Source: Blepharisma japonicum
Taxonomy: Eukaryota; Ciliophora; Heterotrichea; Heterotrichida; Blepharismidae
Length of the DNA stretch: 64,000 nucleotides
Direction of reading: 5' to 3'
Assembly (NCBI GenBank): GCA_949751835.1
Contig: CATKHK010000005.1
Span: 558,001 to 622,000, forward strand
Part shown: one piece after another, positions 49,878 through 59,574 of the stretch
Position numbering within the stretch: position 1 is the stretch's first letter
Layout: each line of letters opens with the position of its first letter
Program-made: the position numbers and the translations under genes
Notes under the pieces: generated by a model
Told to the model about the DNA's origin: nothing
Databases searched by the model: none
What the model saw: the letters and a program-made list of their open reading frames with translations, nothing else

Positions 49878-50453
49878 TTAACAAAAAACTCTTGAGTGCT
49901 CTTCTACTTCCTGTATCGTATGCAAATGTCCTCTCTGCTTTTTAGCTTTCATTTTATTAGTTAATTGTCCAGCTTCAGGTGCTGCATATACAGAAAGATC
50001 GATATCCAATATAACTTTATTTACAGTAACGCTATGAGAAGTCTCCGGAGTGCTTGCTGCAGAATTTTCTAAAATAGGACAAGATCTAATGGACTTCGAA
50101 GAATTATTAGTTACGTTTAGCTTTGAATTTGATTGTGAGTCATCTGTTTCAGACAAAGTTTTACCCACCGCCCTTAATAGCGCAAATTGGTCAATTCCTA
50201 CAGACTCCAATGTACAATTATCGTCTAAGGCGAGAGAGTTCATATAAAGTTTGAGCTTTTCGCCTGTTTTTTCTTCTAATTGAAAAATAATTTCTTGGAT
50301 TTTCATCTGTGGATGAATTCTTATGTAAAAAACATCTTTTTCGGTATAAATAGTTATGTGTTCTTTTTTACGTACTGGAGCCCCATAAGTTCCTGGTAGA
50401 GGTTTGATTATTTGCCTTGGAAAAGGCATTGGCGTACTTTGTTTAGTTCCCAT
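49878..50453 (-). CDS. Ubiquitin-like-fold protein, predicted N-myristoylated
   Basis: A 191-residue protein. MGTKQS at the start fits the N-myristoylation consensus (Gly2, Ser6). Residues about 32-95 fit a ubiquitin-like beta-grasp: HITIYTEKDVFYIRIHPQMK, then IIFQLEEKTGE and KLYMNSLALDDNCTLESVGI match the K/Q-x-I-F-x-G-x-x-L-x-D-x-x-T-L-x-x-x-x-I pattern. The remaining half is Ser/Thr-rich, likely disordered, with no Gly-Gly end, so it is not a conjugated modifier. A membrane-tethered ubiquitin-like adaptor is the simplest reading; no named family fits. Confidence 0.7.
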   Translation of the reverse strand: MGTKQSTPMPFPRQIIKPLPGTYGAPVRKKEHITIYTEKDVFYIRIHPQMKIQEIIFQLEEKTGEKLKLYMNSLALDDNCTLESVGIDQFALLRAVGKTLSETDDSQSNSKLNVTNNSSKSIRSCPILENSAASTPETSHSVTVNKVILDIDLSVYAAPEAGQLTNKMKAKKQRGHLHTIQEVEEHSRVFC

Positions 50454-50605
50454 GATTTATATATATAAGATTTAATCATATGAATTTTGATAATTCGCTT
50501 ATATTTCAAATTAAAAAATTATCAGTGAATTTCTATAGAAATTGTGTGCCATCTATTGATTTTTTTTAAATAATCAAAAAACCCATATTTTAAAATTATA
50601 ACCTA

Positions 50606-52207
50606 TTAAATATCGCTGTAATCCACAATGGCCCTTCTTCCTTTAGGATGTTTTGCAGGATCATCTAAATCTTCATACGGTTCATCGGGGACTGGCCGTT
50701 TTCTTGGGAAATTCACTTCTCTGTCAGCTCCGTCACTTCTTTCTCTATGCTCCCCTCTGTCTCCTCTATCCCCTCTGTCACCTCTTCCTCTTCCTCTAAA
50801 TCTGTCCCCAGCAAATTGTATTTGATTTTGCAGCTTATCAGGATCAGCCAAATAATTTTCCAAAGTAATAACTTTAACTCTTTCCTTCACCACTGCTTGA
50901 TAATCCTCCTGATGTTTGGTTTGCAGATGCTTTTTCATAAATTCATTGCTTCTGAATAATTTTTTGCATAAATTACACCTGACCTTTTTTTCTTCTTCTT
51001 CAGTGGTGTTTTTGGTTTCGAAATCTTTTATCATTTTTTGGAGCTCTTGGTCATTCTAAATAAATTTTACATCTTTATCATATTTTTTCACAGGATTTTT
51101 TCTTAAAATCCTTTCTTCGATTTTCTGGTCAAATTCGGCAGGGCGGGCAGCAGATTCATCGTAGGTGGTTCTTATATGGGCTGGGCCACATTTTGCAGCG
51201 AGCATTCTTTCATCTTCGTATTCTTCTTGGCAATAATAGCAGAAAGCATGGACTCTTCTTAAATAAAGCAACTGCAAATCAAGCTGCATTTCTTTTTCTT
51301 CTTCTGAGAATGTTGCAAACATTTCTTCAGTGATCAGCAGCTGGTTTTCATTAATTCCTTTTTCTCTGTCAATAAAGGTGATTAATCTAGAGCTTTGCTT
51401 CCAGTCTAATTCAATAGAGCTAGGATGCTGAGGTGGCTGAAGCCTTAGTTCTTTTCTTGAAACGCTTTGTGACTTGACAGGGGAAAGCTTGAAGTCTGGG
51501 GTCACGACTCTTCCTGTCAACAATTCCAAGCTTTCATTGCAATGGTCTTCAGTATCATAAAGTACCCACGCAAATCTCGAAAACCCTTGCGTTTTCAATG
51601 GTTCTGACATTGATAATGACACAAACCCAGGTGACGTTTTTACCACATTCAGCACGTCCCATCTTGATATATTGACTGGAATATTTTTCAAAAATAAAGT
51701 CATAGAATTTGGGTCAAACCCAAAATAAGGTGGACCAGAAATCTTCTCAACAGGGCTTTCTTGGATTTTTAATTTCAGCCCAGAAAACCCATTATGCTTG
51801 CTGAGCTCTATAAAAGCTGTATGGGAGACTTTGGCGTCCAAGTATCTCTCTTCTTGCCATTTTTGAGAAAAAATTGGGTCGTATTTTTCGATAAACCAGT
51901 GTTCATTGTTGTGTTCGCTGAAGAAAATTTCAAGATGTTTGCGTTCGTATTTGGTTTTGTAGTCATCGTAGATTTGTTGGGCTTCTTGGGGAGGGATTTG
52001 ATCATGCTGCATTTCCATGAATTGCTTGTAGGTTAGTAAACCACCTGCGAGGCTTGGGCGAATTATGTGGGGTTTGCCATCTTGATTGCGAGGGAAGCGG
52101 GGACGATTCTGATTTTCGTCATTGTCTCGGAACCGCTTGCGGGGCTCACCGTTGGAGGGAGCAGCAAAAGAATCAGTTTTGGTTTCTTCTTCTGATGGCC
52201 AATTCAT
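50606..52207 (-). CDS. SRRT: ARS2/SERRATE homologue
   Basis: Two exons (complement of 51071-52207 and 50606-51055) give 528 residues. The N-terminal block LLTYKQFMEMQHDQIPPQEAQ matches ARS2's LSYKQFxxxQDDxIxPxEA, then an RRM-like core (LFLKNIPVNISRWDVLNVVK). The C2H2 zinc finger CNLCKKLF...HLQTKH follows the intron, then an Arg/Gly/Asp repeat region and a C-terminal tail. ARS2 binds the nuclear cap-binding complex and sorts transcripts between export, processing and exosome decay; in plants and animals it also supports small-RNA production. It is short compared with animal ARS2 (about 870). The start ATG is 52205-52207. Confidence 0.92.
51056..51070 (-). other. 15-nt intron in ARS2 gene
   Basis: On the minus strand GTAAAATTTATTTAG, phase 0, with in-frame TAG. 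Removal joins KKYDKD to NDQELQKMIK, just before the zinc finger. Confidence 0.92.
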
Positions 52208-52496
52208 CTATGTTGGGACATACCTTTTTATTATAAGAAAAAGCCCCTGCTGAAATTTTAAGAAATTGGAGTAATGGAAAATTAGAGGGAATGGGGACAG
52301 GCAATTATGTATAGGGAAATCATATGGGCCTTATTTTAATTTAAAATTAAAATTATAGGAATGAGATAGAAAAATTAGTATCAATTACACATTAAAGTCT
52401 TAATAAAAATCCTATTAGCTAGCTTAGTTCAGCAGCATTTTCTTTAAAATGTCTCGTCATTTTTACATTCACTTCAGAATTGCCTAAAATTATTAA

Positions 52497-52934
52497 ATGG
52501 AAGGAAGCACTGCTCTATGGATAATTATTTGGTTCGTCAGCAGTGCTGCTTGCTACTTATACGGGATGCATGTAGAATCTAATCTAAATCCAAAAGCAAA
52601 GCCAAAATATTCAGAGTTAAAGCGTGAGGAAGAAAAATCAGAAACTCAAGAATCAAGTGATGAAAAACACTACAAAGAAGAGCTCAATAAAGAAAGAGCA
52701 AGCAAGAAAAAAATGACTCAGGACTATGAACAAGAAATTGACAGCTTAAAAGCTCAAATTGCATTTGTCCAGGAACAGACTAAAGCAAAATTAGTAATTT
52801 ATAATCAGAAAAATAGGGAAGAAGAAGTGTTTGAAGAGGAAGAAGGGTTTGGGGCGCCAACTGTACAGATTGTGGAAGGGAGTTATGAGAATTTCGATGA
52901 AGAATTGAATAAGGAGCTAAATAATGAGATTTAA
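52497..52934 (+). CDS. Single-TM coiled-coil protein, unknown
   Basis: A 145-residue protein with an N-terminal hydrophobic anchor (ALWIIIWFVSSAACYLYGM, residues 6-24) and a Lys/Glu-rich coiled coil (about 40-110), ending in an acidic tail. Both Trps are TGG. The design suggests a tail-facing-cytosol membrane tether or adaptor. No family is recognised. Confidence 0.65.
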   Translation: MEGSTALWIIIWFVSSAACYLYGMHVESNLNPKAKPKYSELKREEEKSETQESSDEKHYKEELNKERASKKKMTQDYEQEIDSLKAQIAFVQEQTKAKLVIYNQKNREEEVFEEEEGFGAPTVQIVEGSYENFDEELNKELNNEI

Positions 52935-53620
52935 TTTTTACAGTTTCGGTAAATAAATCATATCAAAATAAAAAAAAGTAATTGCCTCAAATCATTCAAA
53001 AAATATAGAATATAAAGAATGAAAGCAAAATTAAAATAAAAAACAAAATTGATTAGTAAATTATATGAAATTGGAAAAAATATATTTCCTAATTCAGAAA
53101 TCAAGAATAAGCTGAAAACAAATTATCAATAATTGAAACAAATACTTTAGAGAAATGAAAAAAAAAGACATAAATAGTTATTTCAATATTATAGGATGAT
53201 GCTAAAATATCGAAAATGAAAACAAAAATCATTTATCATGAGCAGAAGATAAAGAAGGAGTAGAGAAAATGTCTATCATACTTCTGAATTTAGATAAATA
53301 TATGGAGAGCCATAAAAGATGTATATTGAAAAATTAAAGAAAATTAAAAACTGTTTCGAAGAAGTAGCAAATGGTAGATTTGCATTGTGCAGACTATTTT
53401 AGTCTAGTATTATTGGCAAATAAGATAAAACACTATTATTTATCAGACTCTTATACAGTTAAATTATAGTCAGATTTCAGTATTAATCAGTATAAACTTT
53501 AGTTTCAATTGCAAAATAAAAGATCACAGGCTTAAAATAACTTAAGAAAATTATAGCAAACAACGATTTATCAGTTTTTCAAATAAATCCATTTATTAAA
53601 AAACTTCTTAATATTAAATA
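52935..53620. other. Intergenic
   Basis: About 690 bp, AT-rich, with an A-rich top strand in its first half. All frames are broken by TAA or TAG within about 50 codons. G is not enriched at any one codon position in the best-looking frame, so I read it as noncoding. Confidence 0.55.
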
Positions 53621-55093
53621 ATGCAACCAACAAATTCAAATCAGTCCAATTCTAAAAACATAGGCCATTACTTATTAGGAAGAACCATAGGACAAGGAAC
53701 ATTTGGAAAAGTAAAAATTGGCACCCATGTTCTGACAAGTGAAAAAGTTGCCGTTAAAATTTTGGAAAAAGAAAGAATTAAAGACATTTCTGACATAGAA
53801 AGAGTTTCGAGAGAAATTCATATTTTAAAGCTTATTAGACACCCAAATATCATACAGCTGTATGAAATTATTGAAACGCAAAGCAAGTTGTTTTTGATTA
53901 TGGAATATGCTAGTGGAGGAGAGTTGTTTGACTATATCGTGGCTGAAAAGAAAATTAAAGAGCTTGAAGCCTGCAAATATTTTCAGCAAATTATTGCAGG
54001 GGTTGAGTATATTCATAGACTTGGGGTTGCTCATAGAGATTTGAAGCCAGAAAATCTGCTTTTGGATTCAAAAAGAAATATAAAAATTGTTGATTTTGGG
54101 CTGAGCAATACATATAAGGAAGGCGAAAAGCTAAAAACTGCTTGTGGAAGCCCATGCTATGCTGCGCCTGAAATGATAGATGGGAAAGATTATAACGGAT
54201 TAAAAGCTGACATATGAAGTTGCGGAGTAATTTTATATGCAATGCTTGCAGGGTATTTGCCTTTTGAAGATCAAGATACTGGAAAACTTTATAAAAAAAT
54301 ACTCAAAGGGAAGTATGAGATCCCAGATTGAATTTCAAAGGATGCAAGAGATCTTCTGGGGAAAATTCTTAGCACTGAACCCAGCAAAAGAATTACTATA
54401 GAAAAAATAAAAAGCCATCCTTGATTTTCTTTAGTTCATCAAAATACTTCAAATGGATTATTAGTCGGCTATTCGACAATTCCAGTAAATCAAACGGTTC
54501 TTAGAAAACTCGATGAATATGGTTTTGACTTAAATTACTGCCAGCGCTGCATTGAAGCTAATAAGCACAATCATCTAACCACAACTTATTATCTCTTATA
54601 TCGCAAGTTAAGTCCTCTCCCTGATCCTGAGCCAGAACCTAAACCGCCTATCATCCGTCCAAGCTTTGTTCCTGCACCTCCTGTAGCTCTAGAGATCATT
54701 GAAAAAAATAATCATAGAAAATACCACAGAAAAAAAGTAGAAAGTACTGGAGGTTCTTCATCAAATGAAGGAGAAATTTTATTTGGGAAACAAATAGCTT
54801 CAAAATCCAATAGAAACAGCCCAAGAACAGTCATTAAAAGTATTTACACACATATATCTGGTCCTCGAAATTTGAGTACTGGAAGGTATCCTCAAGAGCC
54901 TACAATCCCAAGACCTGCAAACGCAAAGGCGTTTAGAAGAAAAATTGTGAATACTTCCCAGCATAATACTCCTAAAAAGGTCAATAAATCAGTAGACTAT
55001 GGGAAAAGTATTTTTGGAGAGCAATCAAAAAGGCATACTAGAGCGAATAGCTCTCTTGTGTCGCATCGTAAAACAGATCGCACTCATTTTTAA
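53621..55093 (+). CDS. AMPK/MARK-type Ser/Thr protein kinase (CAMK group)
   Basis: A 490-residue kinase. Gly loop IGQGTFGKVKIG, Lys46 in VAVKIL, HRDLKPEN (Asp140), DFGLS (Asp158) and the activation loop LKTACGSPCYAAPE with Thr173 in the LKB1-type site. WSCGVILYAMLAGYLPFED follows with TGA as its Trp. A UBA-like helical segment (about 290-330, VLRKLDEYGFDLNYC) sits after the kinase domain, as in SNF1/AMPK-related kinases. The Pro-rich linker and basic Ser-rich tail are unlike animal AMPK-alpha. All three Trp codons are TGA. Energy or polarity signalling is the usual role of this group. Confidence 0.93.
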
Positions 55094-55234
55094 AATGAAA
55101 AAAATTACATTTATGCTATTTTTAAGGATATTTAATACTTATTGAGTAAAAATTATTGATGCCATTGAATTATTTTATTAATTAATTCATGATTATTACG
55201 AGGCTTTTTGTCCCATTTTTAGTGATCTTCCAAG

Positions 55235-57310
55235 ATGTTTATTATAAAAATGAAAAGGCTGAGATCAAGGAGCCCAGCCAGAAAAACAACAAACCAATCC
55301 ATAAATCCATTCACTAATAAACAATACTCAAACAAATATAGAAAATTAAGAGAAGAAAGAGAAAAATTGCCTATTTTTGATGCGCTTCCACAGTTTGATA
55401 CGATGTTTAATAAAAATCAAGTAGTCATCTTGCAAGGAGAGACTGGGAGTGGAAAAACTACACAAATCCCACAATATATATTAGAAAAAGGATATGCAAA
55501 AGGAAAACTGGTGGCTTGCACCCAGCCAAGGAGAGTTGCTGCAATGAGTGTTGCAAAAAGAGTGGCTGAAGAAATGGATGTAGAACTCGGCCAACAAGTC
55601 GGGTATTCCATAAGATTCGAAGAATGTGCTGGGCCTAACACCCTCTTAAAGTATCTTACCGATGGTATGCTTTTGCGTGAAGCCATGACTGATCCAACTC
55701 TTGATAAATATGGAGTTGTGATACTTGATGAAGCTCATGAGCGTACATTATCAACTGATATCTTATTTGGCCTTTTAAAAGAAGTTTTGCAAAAGCGCAA
55801 AGACTTAAAAGTTGTGGTCATGAGTGCTACTTTGGACACAGAAAAGTTTTTAGGATATTTTAAAGATGCTCCACTTTTAACTGTCCCTGGAAGACTTTAC
55901 CCTGTAGAACTTTTTTATACAGAATTTCCAGAAGAGGACTATTTGTGGGCAACAGTGAGGACTGTGATGCAGATTCATGCTTTTGAAGAGCCTGGAGATA
56001 TTTTAGTGTTTTTAACTGGGGAAGAAGAGATAGAGTCAACTTGTGACTCGATTAGAAAAGAAGCTGCAAGATATAAGGATAATGTTGGGAAATTGTCTGT
56101 TATACCTTTATATTCTTCTCTGCCTCCAGCTATGCAGCAAAAAATTTTTGATCCTGCCCCAGAAGTAAATTCAAATGGGATTCCAGGTAGAAAATGTATA
56201 CTCTCCACAAATATTGCAGAAACTTCGTTAACTATTGATGGGATTGTTTATGTAATCGACTCAGGGCTTTCTAAACAAAAATGTTATAACCCTCGTATGC
56301 GTGTTGAAAGTTTGCTGGTCTCTCCTATATCAAGAGCTTCTGCCAAACAGAGAGCAGGTAGAGCAGGGAGAACTAGGCCTGGGAAATGTTATAGACTTTA
56401 TACAGAAAAATCGTATAAACGAGAGCTGGTTGAGTCAACTGCACCTGAAATTTTAAGGTCAAATTTAGCAAATGTTGTATTACAATTAAAAATTTTAGGC
56501 ATTGAAAATTTGGTTGATTTTGACTTCATTGATCCTCCAAGCCCAGAAACTATGATGAGAGCATTAGAAACTTTGCATTACTTAAGAGCTTTAGATGATG
56601 AAGGAGAGCTAACAGAAGAAGGTCGCTTGATGTCAGAATTTCCTCTAGATCCTGAGCTCAGTAAGCTTTTAATTATCAGTCCAAAGTATTCTTGTGGCGA
56701 AGAAATGCTAAACTTAGTAGCAATGCTAACCTCTCCAAACCCATTTTTAAGGCCAAGAGACCACGAAGACGCAGCTGACAAAGCAAAATCTAAATTTGTC
56801 AACAAAGATGGCGATCACATAACTTTAATAAATGTTTATCAAGGCTTTGAAAATGAAGGTAGACAACCTTACTGGTGCTCCAAAAACTTTTTAAATCCTC
56901 GCACCATGAGAGGAGCTGCTGAAATCCGAGACCAGCTTGTAGTGAAAATGAATAAGCTCGATATCCCAATCATTTCCAATAAGCACAATATAAGTGAAAA
57001 CATCAGAAAATGCATTATTTCTGGGTTTTTTATGCAAGTAGTGCACAAAGAAAAAGCTAATTTCTATATGACTCTTAAAGAAAAGCAGCATGTAGCACTT
57101 CATCCATCTACAGGTGTTATGAGGCCTGATTGGGCTGTATATCATGAATACGTATTAACCTCAAAAAAATACATAAGGATCGTATCTTCTATAAACCCAG
57201 AGTGGCTCATAGAAATTGCTCCACAGTATTTCGAACTCTCACATTTTCCTGATACAAATGGGAAAAAATTACTTCAAGAAATGATTGATGGAAAAAATAC
57301 ACAAAAATAA
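55235..57310 (+). CDS. DHX15: DEAH-box RNA helicase DHX15/PRP43
   Basis: A 691-residue helicase with NPFTNKQYSNKYRKLREERE before motif I, as in PRP43. Motifs in order: GETGSGKTT, TQPRRVAA, DEAH, SAT, STNIAETSLT, QRAGRAGR. HA2/winged-helix and OB-fold domains follow to the C-terminus (VMRPDWAVYHEYV, QYFELSHFPD). PRP43 disassembles spliceosomes and works in ribosome biogenesis, with G-patch partners. All Trp codons are TGG. ATG 55235 or the in-frame ATG 55250 could be the start. It converges on the SNARE gene with just 9 bp between stop codons. Confidence 0.96.
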   Translation: MFIIKMKRLRSRSPARKTTNQSINPFTNKQYSNKYRKLREEREKLPIFDALPQFDTMFNKNQVVILQGETGSGKTTQIPQYILEKGYAKGKLVACTQPRRVAAMSVAKRVAEEMDVELGQQVGYSIRFEECAGPNTLLKYLTDGMLLREAMTDPTLDKYGVVILDEAHERTLSTDILFGLLKEVLQKRKDLKVVVMSATLDTEKFLGYFKDAPLLTVPGRLYPVELFYTEFPEEDYLWATVRTVMQIHAFEEPGDILVFLTGEEEIESTCDSIRKEAARYKDNVGKLSVIPLYSSLPPAMQQKIFDPAPEVNSNGIPGRKCILSTNIAETSLTIDGIVYVIDSGLSKQKCYNPRMRVESLLVSPISRASAKQRAGRAGRTRPGKCYRLYTEKSYKRELVESTAPEILRSNLANVVLQLKILGIENLVDFDFIDPPSPETMMRALETLHYLRALDDEGELTEEGRLMSEFPLDPELSKLLIISPKYSCGEEMLNLVAMLTSPNPFLRPRDHEDAADKAKSKFVNKDGDHITLINVYQGFENEGRQPYWCSKNFLNPRTMRGAAEIRDQLVVKMNKLDIPIISNKHNISENIRKCIISGFFMQVVHKEKANFYMTLKEKQHVALHPSTGVMRPDWAVYHEYVLTSKKYIRIVSSINPEWLIEIAPQYFELSHFPDTNGKKLLQEMIDGKNTQK

Positions 57311-57319
57311 TTAAGATTT

Positions 57320-57955
57320 TTATAGATAAAGTATAATAAATAAGAACAGAAATATTAAACCAACAATTGTCATGATCAGGCAGCAATCTGAAGACTGCTC
57401 AATTAGTGCCATCATTCGTTTTTGAACCCTCCCCATTTTTAGTGTATTTTTGTCAATATTTCTTTCAACATCATTTAATAAAACTCCATGTAAATCTAAT
57501 TCATCACCTATATCTCGGCTAGCTTTTTTGAGATTGCCTACATTTTCAATAATCATATCAATTCTATCATCCTGCTCCCTCATCATTTGTTGCTGTTGCT
57601 GCTTCAGCTCATTTTGAGATAAATTTATCATATTAGGGTTTTTAGTTGTAGGCATCATTTCTACTGAGGTCTTTTGACGAATGTTTTTAAGTTTCCTTGA
57701 ATTTGAGTCATGATATTCTTCAATTTCTCTTACTATGGCTTCTCTTCGTTTTTGCTCACCTGGGGAATTAGCTTGTATTTTTAAAAGATCATACAATTCT
57801 TGGACTTTTACATTAAGCTCCTGAAGCTTCTGGTAAACTCTTTTTTCTACTTTATAAGATTTAGGCCCACTAATGCCTTCCAGTTCCCTCAGATCTGCAT
57901 TGATTAATCGTAGAATTTGGTATGATAAATCTGCCTTGCGTGAGAATTCACCCAT
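57320..57955 (-). CDS. Qc-type SNARE (syntaxin-6/8/SYP-like)
   Basis: A 211-residue tail-anchored SNARE. The N-terminal half is a helical domain; the SNARE motif starts near MMREQDDRIDMIIENVGNLK and runs to MALIEQSS, followed by the TM LIMTIVGLIFLFLFIILYL. In the aligned core, syntaxin-6 IGGELEEQ corresponds to IGDELDLH, so the zero-layer residue is His156 (codon CAT, plus-strand 57488-57490) where Q-SNAREs have Gln. Qc SNAREs pair with Qa, Qb and R partners to fuse Golgi or endosomal vesicles. No TGA occurs in the frame. Confidence 0.88.
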   Translation of the reverse strand: MGEFSRKADLSYQILRLINADLRELEGISGPKSYKVEKRVYQKLQELNVKVQELYDLLKIQANSPGEQKRREAIVREIEEYHDSNSRKLKNIRQKTSVEMMPTTKNPNMINLSQNELKQQQQQMMREQDDRIDMIIENVGNLKKASRDIGDELDLHGVLLNDVERNIDKNTLKMGRVQKRMMALIEQSSDCCLIMTIVGLIFLFLFIILYL

Positions 57956-58192
57956 ATTGAAAAGAATTCTAAAGATAATTGCGTGTCTAAAGAAGCTTAA
58001 TTTTTATCACTTTAAAAATAAAAGTGGCTCTTAATAAGAAAATTAAATTATTACCTCTTAAATTAAAACTAAAATAATTTTTACCTAATTATAATATCCC
58101 AAGTCATTTAATATAGCCATTATATCACACCTTTATAATACACACATTTTAATACCTTAATAATCCTTTATCCATATTATAAAGCATTTCTA

Positions 58193-58660
58193 ATGTCCAA
58201 AGAACAAAAAATAGAGGATGAGATTTTTTCAAGAGAAGATTTCCCCAAAAAATATTTGACCACCCCAACTGCTGATTGTTTTCGGCCCGAGTTAGAAAAG
58301 CTTTATCAAAAGAAAAGAGCAAATAAGAACTTTGAAGGAAAATCAATGAATTTTTTTACACAAAAGTTTATGAGATTATATTTTTACCAAGGTTTAGACA
58401 GCCTAGATAGACTTCTAGTACACACTGAGCTATTGGAGTTCAAAAATAAGCAATTCCACACAGTAGCAGCCTCAGTCTCAGCTGTGGTTGTCACTTATAT
58501 CACCCTAGGAACTACAGTGAGATATTCCAGATTTTCAGCACTCAGATGAGCTGCATCTTTAGGGGCTGGTTATGTGGTATGGTATGCCTTCAAAACTTAC
58601 GCATTAAATAAAATTGAAAAAGCTACTGGGCATCTCTATGAAAAGTACTCAATAAAATAG
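58193..58660 (+). CDS. Small two-TM protein, unknown
   Basis: A 155-residue protein, stop TAG. A charged N-terminal half is followed by two hydrophobic segments (about 95-113, TVAASVSAVVVTYITLGTT; about 118-135, WAASLGAGYVVWYAFKTYA) and a short polar tail. One Trp (WAASL) is TGA and one (VVWYAF) is TGG. The helical hairpin with short loops resembles mitochondrial or ER membrane proteins of unknown function; no signature is recognised. Confidence 0.7.
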
Positions 58661-58711
58661 ATAATTAAGGCTATTAAAATAGATATCAAAATATTTAAAT
58701 TAGGAATTTTC

Positions 58712-59557
58712 ATGTCTTCTTTTTCATTTAACGGTGCCAGATCAAAATCCAAGCCAACTGAAACAATTTTGCAGCAGGAATCGCCTAGCCAAAAGAAATA
58801 TAGAGAAAGAGTTTCAGCAAATATATGCAAAACAAGCTCATTTTTGAAGCCAAACCAGTTATCTGAATTCACTTCACAATTCAAATCCAAAATAAGGGAG
58901 AGAGATGAAAATCTTTGTTTGAAATCCATCGAAAGTGAAAACTTCCCACAGTTTATATCAAAAAACAGCGCAATTGAAAAATCAAATCTAGGCAAAGCAA
59001 TTGATTCAGATAAGCTTGAAAGCTTTTTAAGGGAAATTGGGATATCAAAATACATGAATTTGTTCAAAGAAAATGAAATTTCTTATGATGATTTAGCCCT
59101 TTTAACAAGAGATGATTTGATAGACTTGAAACTACCTATTGGGCCGAGAAATAAGCTACTGATTGCGATTAAAGAAAAATTTGAAAATATTTCGAAAGAA
59201 GAAATTAAGCCATTAAGCCAAATTAGAAATGGGACACCACAAAGATATCAAATGAAAGAAGAAAATGATATTTTTATACCGAACTTGACACAAGTGTCAA
59301 ATAAATTTGACGCAAAAGAAAGACCATCTTCCAGACAAAGCATGGATAGCATTTCTTCAGAGTCGTTGAGATCGCCAAATTATGATGAAATTGTAGCAAT
59401 GCTGAATAATATGAGGGAGCAGCAAAATATAATGCTTAAAGCAATTGAAGAAAACCAAAAAGTAATGGCAATGCTGTGCCAATCTGATTATCTTCACAAT
59501 GCAGAAAGACAATCTCATAGCCGAAAAAGCTCAGGATATAATGGAAATATTTATTAA
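58712..59557 (+). CDS. SAM-domain protein
   Basis: A 281-residue protein starting 51 bp after the previous stop. Residues about 98-160 form a sterile-alpha-motif domain (LESFLREIGISKYMNLFKEN, then LTRDDLIDLKLPIGPRNKLL). The flanks are polar, with a Ser-rich linker (RPSSRQSMDSISSESLRSPN) and a short C-terminal coiled coil (MREQQNIMLKAIEENQKVMA). SAM domains form homo- or hetero-oligomers; the partner is not evident. No Trp is present. It converges on the TPR/IQ gene, with 17 bp between stops. Confidence 0.85.
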   Translation: MSSFSFNGARSKSKPTETILQQESPSQKKYRERVSANICKTSSFLKPNQLSEFTSQFKSKIRERDENLCLKSIESENFPQFISKNSAIEKSNLGKAIDSDKLESFLREIGISKYMNLFKENEISYDDLALLTRDDLIDLKLPIGPRNKLLIAIKEKFENISKEEIKPLSQIRNGTPQRYQMKEENDIFIPNLTQVSNKFDAKERPSSRQSMDSISSESLRSPNYDEIVAMLNNMREQQNIMLKAIEENQKVMAMLCQSDYLHNAERQSHSRKSSGYNGNIY

Positions 59558-59574
59558 GTGTATAAAATAAATTA

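Noticed and set aside
52935-53620. A frame across the gap that reads protein-like if TAA and TAG are taken as Gln
   Set aside because: With TGA also sense, any frame becomes open, so openness proves nothing. In the best frame G is equally common at codon positions 1 and 2, unlike the real genes here, and no motif appears.
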